Below are positions 53,314 to 62,561 of a stretch of 64,000 bases of DNA, in pieces. The DNA comes from Cupriavidus sp. D384. Its GTDB lineage: Bacteria > Pseudomonadota > Gammaproteobacteria > Burkholderiales > Burkholderiaceae. The DNA is taken from NCBI RefSeq assembly GCF_001652915.1, contig NZ_BBQI01000098.1, positions 1 through 64,000 on the forward strand, read 5' to 3'. The notes under the pieces are model-generated. The model worked only from the letters and a program-made list of their open reading frames with translations, did no database searches and was not told where the DNA came from. Position 1 is the first letter of the stretch, and the number at the start of each line of letters is the position of its first letter. The position numbers were made by a program, and so were the translations under genes.

Positions 53314-54297
53314 CTACTGATTCTTCATGGCCTCGGCCAGGCGCGAAATGATTTCGCCCTCGCTCTTGAATGCTTTCTGCGCGTAGGCCCCGTATTGTTC
53401 CGGGCCCATGTAGTTGGTGACCATGCCGTACTGGCGCGTCACGTTCAGGAACTTCGGGTCCTTGAGCGCGTTGCGGAAGGCTTCGTCGAGACGTTTGACG
53501 ACGGCCGGTTTCATATTGGCCGGGCCGATGATGCCGAATGGCGAGTTCGACCACACCGGGTAGCCGATTTCCTTCAGCGTCGGCGCATTCGGGAAGTCGG
53601 CTGCGCGCTTTTCCGACAGCGTGGCCAGCACCCGCATTTGGCCGTTCTGCACATAGGGCAGCAGCGTGTTGGACAGCACCGCCACATCGGACGAGCCACT
53701 CAGCAACGCCGTAATGGCCTCGGCGTCGCCCTTGTACGGCACGTGCGTCCAGTTCGACTGCGACACGCGCGCCAGTTCGGAGATCGTCAGGTGCTGGCTG
53801 CCATAGATGCCGGTGGTGCCGTAGCTGATGCCTTTCTTGTTTGCTTTCGCATCGGCAATCAGTTCCTGCATGGTCTGCCACTTGGCGTCCTTCTTCACGG
53901 CCACGGCGAAGTTGTAGTCCGCGATCATCGACACGTAGGTCAGATCCTTGAGCGGGTCGTAGCGCATCTTCTGCACGTGCGGCAGGCGGAAGATCACCAC
54001 GGGCGCCATGCTCAACGTGTAGCCATCGGGCTCGGTGGTCACCATCTGGGTGGCGCCCAGCGTGCCGCTGACGCCGGGCTTGTTTTCCACGACGATGGAC
54101 TGACCCAGTTCGCGGCCCGCCGCGTCGGCCAGGGCGCGTGCCACCTGGTCGGTCACGCCGCCGGCGCCGTACGGCACGATAAGCCGGATCGGACGGGTGG
54201 GGAATTCATCGGCAGCCAGTGCATGAGTGCCGGGCGATGCCGCCAGCAACAGGCCCGAAGCGGCCAGCACTACGCGGAAGAAGCGACGTCGTTGCAT
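53314..54297 (-). CDS. Bug-family tripartite tricarboxylate-type solute receptor
   Basis: The 327-residue periplasmic binding protein has a signal with twin arginines (MQRRRFFRVVLAASGLLLA), then FPTRPIRLIVPYGAGGVTDQVARALA and VVENKPGVSGTLGATQMV, the Bug/TctC signature. These receptors capture carboxylates or related organic acids. GGAGA lies before the ATG at 54297. No TctA/TctB genes are adjacent, as is common for these expanded families. Confidence 0.93.
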   Translation of the reverse strand: MQRRRFFRVVLAASGLLLAASPGTHALAADEFPTRPIRLIVPYGAGGVTDQVARALADAAGRELGQSIVVENKPGVSGTLGATQMVTTEPDGYTLSMAPVVIFRLPHVQKMRYDPLKDLTYVSMIADYNFAVAVKKDAKWQTMQELIADAKANKKGISYGTTGIYGSQHLTISELARVSQSNWTHVPYKGDAEAITALLSGSSDVAVLSNTLLPYVQNGQMRVLATLSEKRAADFPNAPTLKEIGYPVWSNSPFGIIGPANMKPAVVKRLDEAFRNALKDPKFLNVTRQYGMVTNYMGPEQYGAYAQKAFKSEGEIISRLAEAMKNQ

Positions 54298-54472
54298 GAG
54301 GTTGTCTCCTGATTGTCTGCCGGATCGTGCATGTCCGGTCTGCGAGGTTGTTCGCGCAGTATGACAATGCCGCCGGGCGGCGGCTATCGGGAAACGGCGG
54401 GGGTGCGGCGCATATCCACCGATTTCATCGCCCGCATGCGGTGGCTGCATGCGGGCTCTGGCAGGGTACTGC

Positions 54473-55678
54473 CTAGCGGTTCTCGATCACGCGCGAGCGG
54501 ATGAACGCGTCGTGTTCCATCAGCTTTTCGGCCCATCCTGCTGGCGGCACCAGGCTGATATCGGTAATGACATAGCCGATGTCGCCCTCGGTCTGCAGTT
54601 GCTGGGCCTCGATATTGGCGCCGATCTCGGCCAGCGCCTGGTTCAGGTGCGACAGTGTGCCGGGGCGGTTGTAGTGGATATTCAGCACCCGCGCCGGCGA
54701 GTCCAGCGGATTGGGCTGGATCTGCGGCAGGTTCACCGCGCCAATCGTGGCGCCGGTTTCCAGGAAATTGGCGAGCTTGGTGGCCACTTCTACGCCGATA
54801 TTCTCCTGGGCCTCCTCGGTGCTGCCGCCCACGTGCGGCGTAAGAATCACGTTTGGCTTACCCTGCAGCGGGGTCACAAACGGGTCGGCATTGCTACGCG
54901 GTTCTTCGGGGAATACGTCGATGGCGGCGCCGGCAATATGGCCGTCGTCCAGCAGTTTCGCCAGCGCTTCGATATCGACCACGGTGCCGCGCGACGCGTT
55001 CAGCAGGATGCTGCCCGGACGCATCGCCGCCAGGGCCTTCGCGTTCAGCAGGTTGCGGGTCTGGGGCGTGGCCGGCACGTGCAGCGTCACCACATCGGCG
55101 GCGGCCAGCGCGTCTTCCAGTGAGTGCATCGGCACCGCGCCGCCAATCGACAGACGAGGGCGGATGTCGTAGAACACCACGCGCATGCCCATGGCTTCGG
55201 CCAGGATACCCACCTGCGCGCCAATATTGCCGTAGCCGATCACCGCCATTGTCTTGCCGCGGATTTCGAACGATCCCTTGGCCGATTTCTGCCATTGGCC
55301 CTGATGGGCCGCACGGCTCTTTTCGGGTACGCGGCGCATCAGCATGATGGTCTGGCCGATCACCAGTTCCGCCACCGAACGCGTATTCGAAAACGGTGCG
55401 TTGAACACCGGGATGCCGGCATGCGCGGCGGCGCCCAGGTCTACCTGCGACGTGCCGATGCAGAAACAGCCCACGGTCAGCAGGCGCTGCGCGCTGGCAA
55501 AGTGTTCGGCGGTCAGGTGCGTGGCCGAGCGGATGCCCAGCAGGTCGTGGTCGCGTACGGCGGCCAGCAGTGCGTCGCCAGCCAGCGCCTTGCTTTGCGT
55601 GGCGATGTCGATATGGTGGCGGCCCAGCAGTTGCTGCCCGCTGGCGTGGATATTTTCGAGGAGGAGAGCGCTTGCCAT
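54473..55678 (-). CDS. serA: D-3-phosphoglycerate dehydrogenase with C-terminal ACT domain
   Basis: The 401-residue enzyme makes 3-phosphohydroxypyruvate in serine synthesis. The NAD-binding VIGYGNIGAQVGILAEAMGM and catalytic His in NVILTPHVGGST are present, as are RGTVVDIEAL and the ACT domain at about residues 325-401 (RVLNIHYNRPGTLSHLNQAL). The ACT domain mediates serine feedback. Length and order match E. coli SerA. Confidence 0.93.
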   Translation of the reverse strand: MASALLLENIHASGQQLLGRHHIDIATQSKALAGDALLAAVRDHDLLGIRSATHLTAEHFASAQRLLTVGCFCIGTSQVDLGAAAHAGIPVFNAPFSNTRSVAELVIGQTIMLMRRVPEKSRAAHQGQWQKSAKGSFEIRGKTMAVIGYGNIGAQVGILAEAMGMRVVFYDIRPRLSIGGAVPMHSLEDALAAADVVTLHVPATPQTRNLLNAKALAAMRPGSILLNASRGTVVDIEALAKLLDDGHIAGAAIDVFPEEPRSNADPFVTPLQGKPNVILTPHVGGSTEEAQENIGVEVATKLANFLETGATIGAVNLPQIQPNPLDSPARVLNIHYNRPGTLSHLNQALAEIGANIEAQQLQTEGDIGYVITDISLVPPAGWAEKLMEHDAFIRSRVIENR

Positions 55679-55907
55679 GATTCGGGCGTGCTTCAGGAGA
55701 GTTGAGAAGGCATGTCAGGCGTCCTGTCCCGGACGCGCACATCCAGACCATAGCACCGAACCTTTCCCGTGCTGGCGATGTGGGCAAGGCACATCCAAAT
55801 GCATGTCATCATACAAGTGCTTGCTGCGAGGCAATTTTTCTCATAGGATGTCGGACAACTATAAAAGGTCCGTCTGGACCCATTCCACCATCCGATGAGG
55901 AGACAGC

Positions 55908-56969
55908 ATGGACAAGAACAAGACGGGCGTTGACGCGGGGCGCCGCCACCTGCTCAAGGCTGGCGCCGCGCTAGGCGCAGCGGCCGCGAGCGGCCAGGCA
56001 CTGGCCCAGGCGTTCGAATTCAAGGCCGCGCAGCGCTATCCCGACCCTGCCGTCGAGATCCTGGATCCGAGCTTCGGCAAGTACCGGCTGTTCAGTTCCA
56101 CCGTGGAGCAGGTGGCCACGGGGTTCCGGTGGGTGGAAGGGCCGGTCTACTTTGCCGATGGCCGCTACCTGCTGTTTTCGGATATCCCGAACAACCGCAT
56201 CATCAAGTTCGATGAAACGTCGAACCAGTGGAGCGTGTTCCGTTCGCCGGCCAACTTCACCAATGGACACTGCCGTGACAAGCAGGGCCGCCTGGTCAGC
56301 TGCGAACACCTGACGCGGCGCGTCACGCGCACCGAATACGATGGCTCGATTACCGTGCTGGCCGACCGCTACCAGGGCAAGCGCTTCAATTCGCCGAACG
56401 ATATCGTCTGCAAGTCGGATGGCTCGCTCTGGTTCACCGACCCGCCGTTCGGCATTGCCGGGGACTGGGAGGGCGACAAGGCGGCCTCGGAACTGCCGCA
56501 CGCCGTCTATCGGATCGATCCGAAGGACAACAGCGTGACCCAGGTCATTGCCGACCTGAATGGCCCGAATGGCCTGGCCTTCTCGCCGGACGAGAAGAAG
56601 CTCTACATCATCGAATCGCGTGCCCAGCCTAACCGCGTGATGTGGGCCTATGACGTGGGCGCCGACGGCCAGCCTGGCAACAAGACCCGGCTGATCGACG
56701 CCAACGGCCCGGGCGCGCTCGATGGCTTCAAGGTCGACGTGGACGGCAATATCTGGGCCGGCTGGGGCAGCAGCGGCGCGCCGGGCGCCGATCCGTCGAA
56801 GCTCGACGGCGTGCGCGTGTTCAACGCGCAGGGCAAGGCGATTGGTCATATCCACCTGCCGGAGCGTTGCCCGAACCTGTGCTTCGGCGGCCCGAAGCGC
56901 AACCGCCTGTATATGGCCAGCAGCCATTCCGTGTACGCGCTGTATGTGGAGACGCGCGGCGCGGTCTGA
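55908..56969 (+). CDS. Exported SMP-30/gluconolactonase-family protein
   Basis: The 353-residue protein has a Tat-like signal (AGRRHLLKAGAALGAAAASGQALAQ) and a six-bladed propeller with GFRWVEGPVYFADGRYLLFSDIPNNRIIKFDE, RFNSPNDIVCKSDGSLWFTDPPFG and LNGPNGLAFSPDEKKLYI. Family members hydrolyse sugar lactones or related esters with a bound metal; the substrate is not known. An ATG preceded by GGAGA is used. Confidence 0.88.
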   Translation: MDKNKTGVDAGRRHLLKAGAALGAAAASGQALAQAFEFKAAQRYPDPAVEILDPSFGKYRLFSSTVEQVATGFRWVEGPVYFADGRYLLFSDIPNNRIIKFDETSNQWSVFRSPANFTNGHCRDKQGRLVSCEHLTRRVTRTEYDGSITVLADRYQGKRFNSPNDIVCKSDGSLWFTDPPFGIAGDWEGDKAASELPHAVYRIDPKDNSVTQVIADLNGPNGLAFSPDEKKLYIIESRAQPNRVMWAYDVGADGQPGNKTRLIDANGPGALDGFKVDVDGNIWAGWGSSGAPGADPSKLDGVRVFNAQGKAIGHIHLPERCPNLCFGGPKRNRLYMASSHSVYALYVETRGAV

Positions 56970-57034
56970 CCGTCGTCACGCATGGCAGGGTGGTAGCCCA
57001 GCCCCGTGTGCACGCGGGCTGGGCCAACCGGCCA

Positions 57035-58786
57035 TTATTTCCGCACGATCAGTCCGATGGCGATGGGGCGCTGGAACCAGCTTTCGTAACTGCCCTGGGC
57101 GAGCACGAAAACGCTGCCGGTATAGCGCCCGGCGGGCAGATCGGGATTATCTGCCGCGCGATATTCCAGTTCCAGGTCGCTTTGCTTTTCATAGCCGCCG
57201 CAGGCAATTGTGTTATTCATCCTGAACTTGCCGCATGTGCCGGTTTGGCGCCGCGCGCGCACCACGACGGGATAGCGCGCCCCCGTGCCCTGATCGGCAA
57301 TCGTCACCGTCAATTTCGTGTCCTGCGATACCTGGTCCACCAACATGGTCCGCGGTCCGCTGGCGTCCGACTGGGCAGGCACCAGAAAGCCAATCGTGCC
57401 ACGCTGGATATGCCGATCCAGGCCGCGCACGCCGGTCAACGTTCCCGGCCTGAGTTCGCCCGAGATTCCGGTCACGAATATCCGGATATCGGCCTTGATG
57501 GTTCGGCGATACGCCACATCTTTCCAGCCGAGCGCCTCGACGGTCAGTTTGCCCTCGTAAAGCCCTTCTGGCAGCCCCCGATTATCTTCGCGGTCGAAAA
57601 ACAATTCGAGCCGGCTGTTCTTGCGGTTCCGGCAGTCAACCGCCACGTTCATGGCGGCGTAGGTGCAGCCATTATGGCGGTAGCCCCGGATATTGACGGC
57701 TCGGCTGCGGCCATCGAGCCGGTTTGTCAATTCCACCGAGAACATCGACCGATCTGACAGCCCCGCCGTCCATACCATCGACGCGGGGCCGCCTGTGACG
57801 CCCGCCTGCTGGGGGACGATAAACCCAACGGTGCCTTTGTCGACCTCCCTGCCGAAGTCGATCGGGAACAGCAGGCTGCCGGTGCGTCGATTGCTGTTCC
57901 ATTTGCCCAGCGTGCCGCTGACCACTGGAGACACTTCGCCATATCCTGCATCGGAGCGCCCGATCCGCATGTCGCTGACACGCACGACAATCGGCGCTTC
58001 GCTGGTGGTCGAATCCTTTCGTGCCGGCCGGTAGATACCGGTTTTCAGATAGGGCGTGCGGTCGACGGACAGGTTATAGGCGTTCTGGCCCTTTTGCTGG
58101 TAGACGAGCGTGTCATCCTTCCAGATCTCGACAATGCCGCTGCTGTCGGTTGCCCATTTCGTGTGAATGACCCAATTGGTCAACGTTCCGGGCACCACGC
58201 TGCCAGGGAGTTCGGTGCTCGAACGCTGAATATTGGCTGGCGTGCCCCACGCGCGCGCCACCACCCATTTGTCGTCTTTCTGATGAATCGCCAGGTTCGG
58301 GAAATTCCTGTTCACCTTGTCCTTGCCCATGACGGCATGCCATTGCAGGACGATATACCCGGCCTTGTCGGTAATCTGATCCACGGCGATACGCGCGCCG
58401 TACCAGCGTTCCTGCAGCCCCTCTTCGGCAGGAAGCGCCAGTTCCGAGCGGAATGTGCCCGGCGTGCCCGGCAGATGGAATTTCACCGGCAGGCGGCCCG
58501 GCAATCCGGCCATGGCTTCCCTGGTGACGCGGTCGGAGGTCAGCGGACGCGCGGCGGGGTCGTACAGGGCATCGATCGAAAGCGTCCATTTCCTGAAATC
58601 GCCGCGAAAATCGTCCTGATAGATGATTTTCTTCGTGGTATCGAATACATCCGATGGTTTGAGCTGCCGGGAGGCATATTGCGCATTGGCATCGGGCAGC
58701 CATGCATGGAATATCCCGAACAGGGCAGCCGTCACAAACCAGGCCCGCCAGCATTGGCGGGCGCGGAAACTCCCATTGCTTCGCAT
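57035..58786 (-). CDS. Exported polysaccharide-lyase-like protein with two tandem C-terminal beta domains
   Basis: The 583-residue protein has a signal peptide ending in ANAQ. Residues about 45-285 form a heparin-lyase-type jelly roll: RWYGARIAVDQ, GYIVLQWHAV, NLAIHQKDDKWVV, NWVIHTKWATDSSGIVEIWKDDTLVY and LKTGIYRP. Residues 317-437 and 462-582 are two copies of one domain: KGTVGFIVPQ/RGTIGFLVPA, VELTNR/VTIADQ, RLELFF/DLELEY, LPEGLYEGKL/LPAGRYTGSV. Each has a Cys pair 11 apart (C374/C385 and C518/C529). The C-terminal pair resembles pilus-adhesin strands, perhaps binding modules. GGAG precedes the ATG. Confidence 0.78.
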   Translation of the reverse strand: MRSNGSFRARQCWRAWFVTAALFGIFHAWLPDANAQYASRQLKPSDVFDTTKKIIYQDDFRGDFRKWTLSIDALYDPAARPLTSDRVTREAMAGLPGRLPVKFHLPGTPGTFRSELALPAEEGLQERWYGARIAVDQITDKAGYIVLQWHAVMGKDKVNRNFPNLAIHQKDDKWVVARAWGTPANIQRSSTELPGSVVPGTLTNWVIHTKWATDSSGIVEIWKDDTLVYQQKGQNAYNLSVDRTPYLKTGIYRPARKDSTTSEAPIVVRVSDMRIGRSDAGYGEVSPVVSGTLGKWNSNRRTGSLLFPIDFGREVDKGTVGFIVPQQAGVTGGPASMVWTAGLSDRSMFSVELTNRLDGRSRAVNIRGYRHNGCTYAAMNVAVDCRNRKNSRLELFFDREDNRGLPEGLYEGKLTVEALGWKDVAYRRTIKADIRIFVTGISGELRPGTLTGVRGLDRHIQRGTIGFLVPAQSDASGPRTMLVDQVSQDTKLTVTIADQGTGARYPVVVRARRQTGTCGKFRMNNTIACGGYEKQSDLELEYRAADNPDLPAGRYTGSVFVLAQGSYESWFQRPIAIGLIVRK

Positions 58787-59060
58787 AATGGTGAACTCCA
58801 GTACGGTGATGATGGAAGGGAGAAAACAAGACGGGACGAAAAATCCCGCGTCTGATTCCATCAGCACCGGCCGGTGTCATCGTTGTTTGCGGTCAATTCG
58901 GAAACCGTGGCCGAACGGATTTCAAGGCGATGCCACGATTCGAAAAAAACATTCAACTCGCGCACCTATAAAAGTGAATTCCAGACACGCTGGAATCTGA
59001 GAGGATGCTGCAACCCTTTTTCGTTACTGCAGCACCCTCATACGCCCGCAAGGAGACCCC

Positions 59061-60032
59061 ATGATTCGCGCACGTTCGGCCGTCTTCGGTGTCATGACAG
59101 TGGGGAGCCTGCTGTCGCCATTGGCCGGACACGCTACCGAAGGCGCACTCGGCCGGCCGGTGGCGGGCACCAGCGTGTCGCCGAACGTTGGGGTGATTCC
59201 CGACCAGCCAGTGTGGATTGCCAACCTGCAGCAGCTCTATATGGATGGCTCGGTCGGCAGCGGCCGCGAGGTGCCGGTCGGCGGGCGAACCACCGCAGGC
59301 ATCGATGCCAAGATCGCTTTCACGCTGGCAACGATGATGAAGGTCTGGGACACCGGGCCCGGTGCCTGGAATTTTGCGTCGAGCTTCACGCTGCCGTATG
59401 TCTGGACGACGGTGCATACCAGCGCCGTGTTCGCCGGCCCCGGTGGCAACACGTTCTCGCGTGGCGCCTCCGACCGTGCGTCGAACCTCTATGACATGTA
59501 TTTCAGCCCGCTGATCGCCGGCTACCACTTTTCGAAGACCACCCATATGGCGTTGAGCTTCAACGTCTGGGCGCCCACGGGCCAGTACGACAAGAACGCG
59601 CTGGCGAATCCCAGCCTGAACAACTGGACCTTCGTGCCGCAGGTGGCCTTCACGCACCTGATGCCGGAATACGGGCTGGAATTCAATGCCGTGGCGGCGT
59701 TCCAGTTCTATACGCGCAATACGGCCACCGATTACCAGAATGCGCCGCTGTTCACCCTGGACGTGATGGGCGTGAAGAAGTTTGGCAATTGGGGGGCGGG
59801 TCTGGTGATGGGGACGATCCAGCAGCTCGGCGACGATACCGGCCCCACGGCAGACCGCCTGAACGGCTTCCGCGGGCACGACTTCACGATCGGCCCGATT
59901 GTCACCTATGACACCAAGCTGGGCGGCAAGGCCCCGCTGTCATTCAGCCTGCGCTGGGTGCCGACGGTGACCAGCAAGAACCGGCTCGACAGCACGGCCA
60001 CCGTCATGGCCACGGCCACACTGGTGTTCTGA
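59061..60032 (+). CDS. SphA/phenol-pathway-type outer-membrane protein
   Basis: The 323-residue protein has signal peptide ending in GHATEG and the family start EGALGRPVAGTSVSPNVGVIPDQPVW, then amphipathic strands (FTLPYVWTTVHTSAVF, AGYHFSKTTHMALSFNVWAPTGQYDK) and the final LRWVPTVTSKNRLDSTATVMATATLVF. The MetA-pathway phenol degradation family is thought to form outer-membrane channels for aromatic or lipid solutes. Diverges from the lyase-like gene. Confidence 0.82.
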   Translation: MIRARSAVFGVMTVGSLLSPLAGHATEGALGRPVAGTSVSPNVGVIPDQPVWIANLQQLYMDGSVGSGREVPVGGRTTAGIDAKIAFTLATMMKVWDTGPGAWNFASSFTLPYVWTTVHTSAVFAGPGGNTFSRGASDRASNLYDMYFSPLIAGYHFSKTTHMALSFNVWAPTGQYDKNALANPSLNNWTFVPQVAFTHLMPEYGLEFNAVAAFQFYTRNTATDYQNAPLFTLDVMGVKKFGNWGAGLVMGTIQQLGDDTGPTADRLNGFRGHDFTIGPIVTYDTKLGGKAPLSFSLRWVPTVTSKNRLDSTATVMATATLVF

Positions 60033-60225
60033 TTCCGGCGCGCGACCCGAAAATATCACTAAAGCATCACTTTCCTGTCATGTGACATTGTCATTATCGC
60101 GCCCAAAGATGAGCCGGTCAGTGCGGCTGGACCTTTGGGCGCGCCGATCCGTTGACGTTTGACCTCAAGGCCGAAGCAGCACGGCGAATTGGGTCGAAAT
60201 ATCAACAGGATAACGGGGAAGTTTC

Positions 60226-61884
60226 ATGCGTCACATGAAGTCTGCAATCAGCCTGGCGGCGGCAATGACCGTCGCTTTTGCGTTCTATGGCTGCAACGGC
60301 AGCGACGACACCAGCAGCACCAGCGGCAACAATGGCGCCACGCCGCCCACCACCACGCCAGTCACGCCTGCCACGCCTCAGGCGGAAGTCACCGGCAAGT
60401 GGACCACGGGCGACCTGCATGTCCACACGACCGAATCCGACGATGCGCAAAGCAAGCTGGTCGACGTGCTGGACCAGGCCATGATCACCAACAACCTGGA
60501 CTGGACCGCCATCACGAACCACCTGCGCGTGTCCACGCGCGACCAGAACGGCACCGCCATCGTGGGCGGGCCGCTGCCGTTCTCGAAGGCCATGGCCGAC
60601 TACGAAATCCCGGCCGTCCGCCAGCTTCAGGTCAATGGCAGCTATGTCAACAAGCTGATCTTCTCGGCGTTCGAATGGGATATGCCGACCCACGACCATA
60701 TGAACGTGGGGATTTTCACGGGCGCGCCGCTGGCTACGGCCACCAAGGCCGCCAACCAGTTCGAGTATTACTTCACGAACCGCCCCGACACGTCGTTCGA
60801 TGCGGTGGATGTCGCCAACTGGAACGCCGCCGGCACGCGTGCCTATACGACCCACGCCGATGCCGTCAAGGCGGTGGCCTGGCTGCGTGACAACTTCCCG
60901 GACTCCAGCTACGCGCTGATCAATCACCCGTCGCGCAACCCTGGCAAATACACCGCCGCCGATTATCGCGAGTTCAACGATACGGCCCCGAACATCGCAT
61001 TCGCCGTGGAAGGCATGGTCGGCAACCAGATGGAGCCGGATCGCGGTGGCTACAACTCTGCCTACATCGACGCCAACCTCAAGAGCCGCGTCTACGGCGG
61101 CGTGGACTACGTGGTGGCACAGGTTGGAGGCATCTGGGACGCGATGCTGGGCGATGGCCGCCGATTCTGGAACGTGGGCGACTCCGACCACCACTTCAAG
61201 ACCGTCGGTACCAACAGCAGCGGCTATTTCCCGGGCGAGTACGCCAAGACCTATGTCTGGATCGAGAACAAGAACACCGGCATCAAGGGTGTGCTGGAAG
61301 GCGTCCGGTCGGGCAAGATGTTCTCGGTCTTTGGCGACCTGATCAACGCGCTGGACTTCAACGTTGCCAGCGGTGCCAGCAAGGGCGAGATGGGTGGCGA
61401 ACTCAAGGCCAGGGCCGGCGAGACGGTGACCGTGACCATCCGCTTCAAGAGCCCGGATCGCAATAACTACCAGTATCCGATCAATGGTGGCGTCAGCGTC
61501 AACATGCGGCCTGTGGTGGACCATATCGACCTGATCGCCGGCGATGTGACGCCGCGCGCCGCGTCCGGCACGCCTGGGTACAGCAAGGACACCAACGACT
61601 CGACGAAGGTGGTTGCCACGTTCACGTCGGCCGACTGGAAGCTGGACAAGGACGGCTACAACACCGTGACCTACACCTACAAGGCCGCCAAGAACCAGTA
61701 CTTCCGCCTGCGCGGCACCAATCTGGGCATGAATGTGGCCGGTGAAACGACCAACGGCAATCCGCTGCCGGACAAGCAGATCTCGATCACGGACGCCAAC
61801 GCGCGCTTCGATGCGATCAACGCGCGTAACTACAACGACCTGTGGTTCTATTCGAACCCGGTGTTCGTGACGGTCGGCTCGTAA
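60226..61884 (+). CDS. PHP-domain lipoprotein (putative metal-dependent phosphoesterase)
   Basis: The 552-residue protein has a lipoprotein-type signal (AMTVAFAFYGCNGSDD), a Thr/Pro-rich linker and a PHP-type metal site: GDLHVHTTESDDAQ (HxH), TAITNHLRV, FSAFEWDMPTHDHMNVG, ALINHPSRNPG and NVGDSDHHFK. These would bind two or three metals for phosphodiester or similar hydrolysis. A C-terminal beta-sandwich (about 400-550) follows. It is envelope-anchored, and the substrate is unknown. Confidence 0.85.
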   Translation: MRHMKSAISLAAAMTVAFAFYGCNGSDDTSSTSGNNGATPPTTTPVTPATPQAEVTGKWTTGDLHVHTTESDDAQSKLVDVLDQAMITNNLDWTAITNHLRVSTRDQNGTAIVGGPLPFSKAMADYEIPAVRQLQVNGSYVNKLIFSAFEWDMPTHDHMNVGIFTGAPLATATKAANQFEYYFTNRPDTSFDAVDVANWNAAGTRAYTTHADAVKAVAWLRDNFPDSSYALINHPSRNPGKYTAADYREFNDTAPNIAFAVEGMVGNQMEPDRGGYNSAYIDANLKSRVYGGVDYVVAQVGGIWDAMLGDGRRFWNVGDSDHHFKTVGTNSSGYFPGEYAKTYVWIENKNTGIKGVLEGVRSGKMFSVFGDLINALDFNVASGASKGEMGGELKARAGETVTVTIRFKSPDRNNYQYPINGGVSVNMRPVVDHIDLIAGDVTPRAASGTPGYSKDTNDSTKVVATFTSADWKLDKDGYNTVTYTYKAAKNQYFRLRGTNLGMNVAGETTNGNPLPDKQISITDANARFDAINARNYNDLWFYSNPVFVTVGS

Positions 61885-61906
61885 GGCCGATCATTGCCGG
61901 TCCTGC

Positions 61907-62047
61907 CTAGTGGCCCAGCGTCTGGAGCCAGAAGGGCAGGCCGGCACCGGCCATGGCCACCGCCAGCGGGGCCAGCTGGGCCAGGCCCGCGCCAAGGCTG
62001 CGCAGGGTGGGGTAACGCGGGGACAGGAGTTTGCTGGAACGTGACAT
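61907..62047 (-). CDS. Candidate 46-residue small membrane protein
   Basis: An open frame runs MSRSSKLLSPRYPTLRS then a hydrophobic stretch (LGAGLAQLAPLAVAMAGAGL) and PFWLQTLGH before a stop. It could be a single-helix membrane peptide, but no convincing ribosome-binding site precedes its ATG, so it may be chance. Confidence 0.3.
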   Translation of the reverse strand: MSRSSKLLSPRYPTLRSLGAGLAQLAPLAVAMAGAGLPFWLQTLGH

Positions 62048-62113
62048 GGTGCCGGGGTTGTGGGAATCTTGAGGGCATCATGCGCCGTGGTACCTGAATG
62101 GCACCTGAGCATT

Positions 62114-62132
62114 CCGTTCAGGCGCCGTTCAG
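62114..62132 (+). promoter_or_regulatory. 11-bp-phased direct repeat ahead of the PepSY gene
   Basis: CCGTTCAG (62114-62121) and CCGTTCAG (62125-62132) are separated by GCG, giving an 11-base period. This is the usual half-site phasing for OmpR-type response regulators. It lies 16-35 bases ahead of the PepSY start, and the operon encodes an OmpR-type regulator. Confidence 0.55.
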
Positions 62133-62147
62133 CTTGCCCGGCCGAGA

Positions 62148-62555
62148 ATGCCGCAAATGACTGCCTCGCCCCCTCCCACATCCGCCGTCACGGGCTCGCC
62201 CGCTTTCCGTTCCGGCGCACGCCTTCGCGGCGCCTGCCGCATGCTGATCCTGCTGGCCGTGCTGGGCGCGGCGGGCAGTGCCGGCGTGGCGCTGGCCGAT
62301 ACCGACGCCGACCGCGCCCGCGCGGCCCTGCGTTCCGGCGAGATACTGCCCCTGGCGCGCATCCTGGACACCGTCTCGCGCCAGTATTCGGGCGACGTCA
62401 TCGACGTGAAGCTGGATCGCGACGACGGCATCTGGCAATACGAAGTCAAGCTTCTGCTGCCCACCGGCACCGTCGCCAAGCTCGAATATGACGCACGCGA
62501 TGCCAGGCTGCTCAAGGCCAAGGGCCACGATCTCGACCGCGCGCGCAAGCCCTGA
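62148..62555 (+). CDS. PepSY-domain exported protein
   Basis: The 135-residue protein has a signal-like segment (ACRMLILLAVLGAAGSAGVALADTD) and a PepSY domain: RAALRSGEILPLARILDTVSRQYSGDVIDVKLDRDDGIWQYEVKLLLPTGTVAKLEYDARDARLL. Such proteins are thought to modulate peptidases or sensor kinases in the periplasm. The start is ATG 62148 or 62157. The next gene, a response regulator, begins 6 bases after its stop. Confidence 0.85.
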   Translation: MPQMTASPPPTSAVTGSPAFRSGARLRGACRMLILLAVLGAAGSAGVALADTDADRARAALRSGEILPLARILDTVSRQYSGDVIDVKLDRDDGIWQYEVKLLLPTGTVAKLEYDARDARLLKAKGHDLDRARKP

Positions 62556-62561
62556 ACCGCC

